A stretch of DNA of 64,000 nucleotides, taken from assembly GCA_963575745.1 (NCBI GenBank), contig CAUYUJ010019604.1:544776-608775 (forward strand). The letters run 5' to 3'. The notes under the pieces were generated by a model. That model did not search any database and was not told the DNA's origin. It saw only the letters and a program-made list of their open reading frames with translations. Of this stretch, positions 62,150-64,000 are shown in pieces; positions within the stretch are counted from its first letter, which is position 1; the number at the start of each line of letters is the position of its first letter. A program made the position numbers and the translations under genes. The stretch comes from Prorocentrum cordatum. Lineage: Eukaryota; Sar; Dinophyceae; Prorocentrales; Prorocentraceae.

Positions 62150-62660
62150 TTCGCCTTCGGTGGAGCTCGCCATATGGGGCCACGAAGCGTGCGACGGGCG
62201 CGCCGACATGGGCGTGGGGGAGGCATGCGGGCGCAGCCACTGAAGCCTTCGGTGGAGCTCCCTGGGCCTCGGAACGTGCGAAGGGTGTGCCGAAATAGCC
62301 GTGAAGGATGCATGCGGGCGCAGGCGTGCGAGGGGTGCGCCGAAATTGGTGCGGGGGAGGCGCGCGGGCGCAGCCGCTAGGGCCTTCGGTGGAGCTCCCT
62401 ATGGGGCCACGAAGCGTGTGAACGGTGTGCCGAAATAGGTGCGGGGGAAACATGCGGGCGCAGCCGCTGGGCTTTCGGTGGAGCTCCCTACGGGGCCACG
62501 AAGCGTGTGAGGAATGTGCCGGCATCAGCGTGGGGAGAGCATGCGGGCGCAGCCGCTGGGGCCTTTGGTGGAACCCCCGCGAAACGCGTGACGGGTGTGC
62601 CGAAATAGGTGCGGGGGAAGCATGCGGGCGCAGCCGCTAGGGCCTTCGGCGGAGCTTCAA
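62150..62660. repeat. 90-bp satellite family, inverted, about six diverged copies
   Basis: GCCTTCGGTGGAGCTC recurs near 62153, 62245, 62382, 62473, 62561 and 62642. The reverse complement matches the 15.8-17.0 kb satellite (GGAGCTCCACCGAAGGC, TTTCGGCACACC, CGTGGCCCC). More diverged, with irregular spacing. Confidence 0.85.
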
Positions 62661-62949
62661 ACAATTGAGAAATATATGTTGGGGCGACAGTTGAAAACAT
62701 GGTTTCCCCCAGCGCTGCAGCGCGCCTATAGAAAACAAAAGGGAGGCGGGGCAAATTGGATCGCTGGATACGTCCCCGCGACCGCCCTGCCGCCCTGCGT
62801 GCAGGGGCAGATTCCTGCGCACCCACTCTTGGCGTCAAGCCACGCCTGCCACGCCCTGCGACCCCGGCGTGGATAGAGACTGCGCTCAGGGGCCAACCCC
62901 TGCGCACCGCGCGCCCTGTCTGGGTTGCGAAGCGGCACTGAGTACGCAA
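62661..62949. other. No gene seen
   Basis: Short stretch between two satellites, with GGGGCAGATTCCTGCGC / GGGGCCAACCCCTGCGC similar words. Confidence 0.5.
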
Positions 62950-64000
62950 ATGCGGCACGCCACTGGTAGATGTTATACAGCGGGGGCGGTGTTTAATTCC
63001 AAAACCCAATGGCGGAAACCCAATGTAAAAAATCATTATCTGATCGGAGGACGGGGACATCCCAATGTGGATATGCGACACTGAATGCGAACACGCCACG
63101 CGCCAGCGCGCGCGCGGCGGCGGCATGCCGCTGATAGATTGCATGCGACGGGGCGAAATTTCGCGCGCGCGGCGGCGGCATGCAGCTGATGATGTTTTAC
63201 GCAACGGGGCGACATTTGACTTCCAAAACCCAATGGCAAAAACCCAATGTAAAATTCACTCTCTGATCGGAAGGCGGGAACATCCCCATGTGGATATGCG
63301 ACGCGGCATGCAACGCTGCCAATCGCCAGCGAGCGCGCGCGCGGCGGCGGCATGCCGCTGATAGATTTGAAACAAAGGGGGCGATGTTTAATTCCAAAAC
63401 CCAGCGGCGAAAAACCCAATGTAAAAATCATTCCTGATCGGAAGACGGGAACGTCCCCACGTGGATATGCGACACTGAAAGCAAACATCCAAATCGCCAA
63501 CGCGCGCGCGGAGGCGGCATGGCGCTGATAGATTTTACGCAACGGGGGCGCGCGTTAACTCCAACACCCAGTGGGAGAGAAAAAAAATGAAGTGACAATT
63601 CATTCTCCGATCGGAAGACGGGGGCATCCCCGCGTGGATATACGGCATTGAATGCGCGAGTGCCAATCGCCAGCGCGCGCGCCGCTGATATAGTCTTTAT
63701 GCAATGGGAGCCATGCTGAACTCCAAAACCAAATGGCGGAAACCCAATATAAAAATTCATTCTCTGATTGGAGGACGGGAACATCCCCGTGCGGATATGC
63801 GACGCTGCACGCGCGCACTCCGTCCCATCGCCAACGCGCGCGCGCGCGCGGTGGCGGCGTGCCGCTGATATATTCTCTATGCAACGGGAACGAGGTTGAA
63901 TTCCAAAATCCAATTGCGAAAACCCAATGTAAAAATTCATTTTCTGATCGGAAGACGGGGGCATCCCAATGTGGATATACGGCGATAGCTGCAAAACTGC
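62950..64000. repeat. About 175-bp satellite reaching the right edge
   Basis: The word CTGATCGGAAGACGGGAACA and variants recur near 63041, 63262, 63436, 63608, 63765 and 63945 (spacings 157-221 bp). Each unit also has TTCCAAAACCCAATGG, CCCAATGTAAAA, GTGGATATGCGAC and GCGCGCGCGGCGGCGGCATG. The array continues past the window. Confidence 0.92.

Overview
The window looks like nuclear DNA of a dinoflagellate. The reasons are high GC, very dense simple repeats and satellites, coding DNA that is mostly retroelement-derived, two diverged C5-cytosine methyltransferase copies, and only scattered exon-like ORFs. The genus cannot be told from the sequence, and I found no rRNA, convincing tRNA, CRISPR array or bacterial-style operon.

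Layout. (1) 1-14,700, minus strand: most of a very large non-LTR retrotransposon, element A. A gag-like ORF1 (12072-14639) ends in one TGA, and the same frame then stays open for 4,023 codons to the left edge. That pol frame carries an ADP-ribosyltransferase-like patch, a Cys-rich cluster, an APE-type endonuclease, a reverse transcriptase, a CCHC zinc motif and RNase H. Every ATG-to-stop ORF called on the plus strand here is a shadow. The element is studded with short hairpins that share a TGAA loop and have different but self-complementary stems, spaced mostly 1.0-1.2 kb apart. (2) 14.8-40.8 kb: microsatellites, a 90-bp satellite, low-complexity GC-rich DNA, exon-like ORFs and one split methyltransferase (33.1-35.8 kb). 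(3) 40.86-49.5 kb, plus strand: element B, a compact, less GC-rich retroelement with six ORFs. Its ORF1 and ORF2 (endonuclease plus RT) are also in one frame, separated by a single TGA, and ORF2 has no ATG ahead of its first catalytic motif. Four more ORFs of unknown function follow. (4) 49.5-64 kb: more microsatellites, exon-like ORFs, a methyltransferase (58.1-59.3 kb), a 50-bp satellite built of five 10-bp units, an inverted outlier of the 90-bp satellite, and a roughly 175-bp satellite at the right edge.

How parts may work together. Both retroelements appear to make their replication enzymes as an extension of a gag/ORF1 product through an in-frame UGA, and each UGA is followed by a foldable segment. 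This suggests stop-codon readthrough as a shared strategy, with a programme for the right gag:pol ratio. This is inference from reading frames. The TGAA hairpin series in element A and the extra ORFs in element B are the parts that fit no standard retroelement description.
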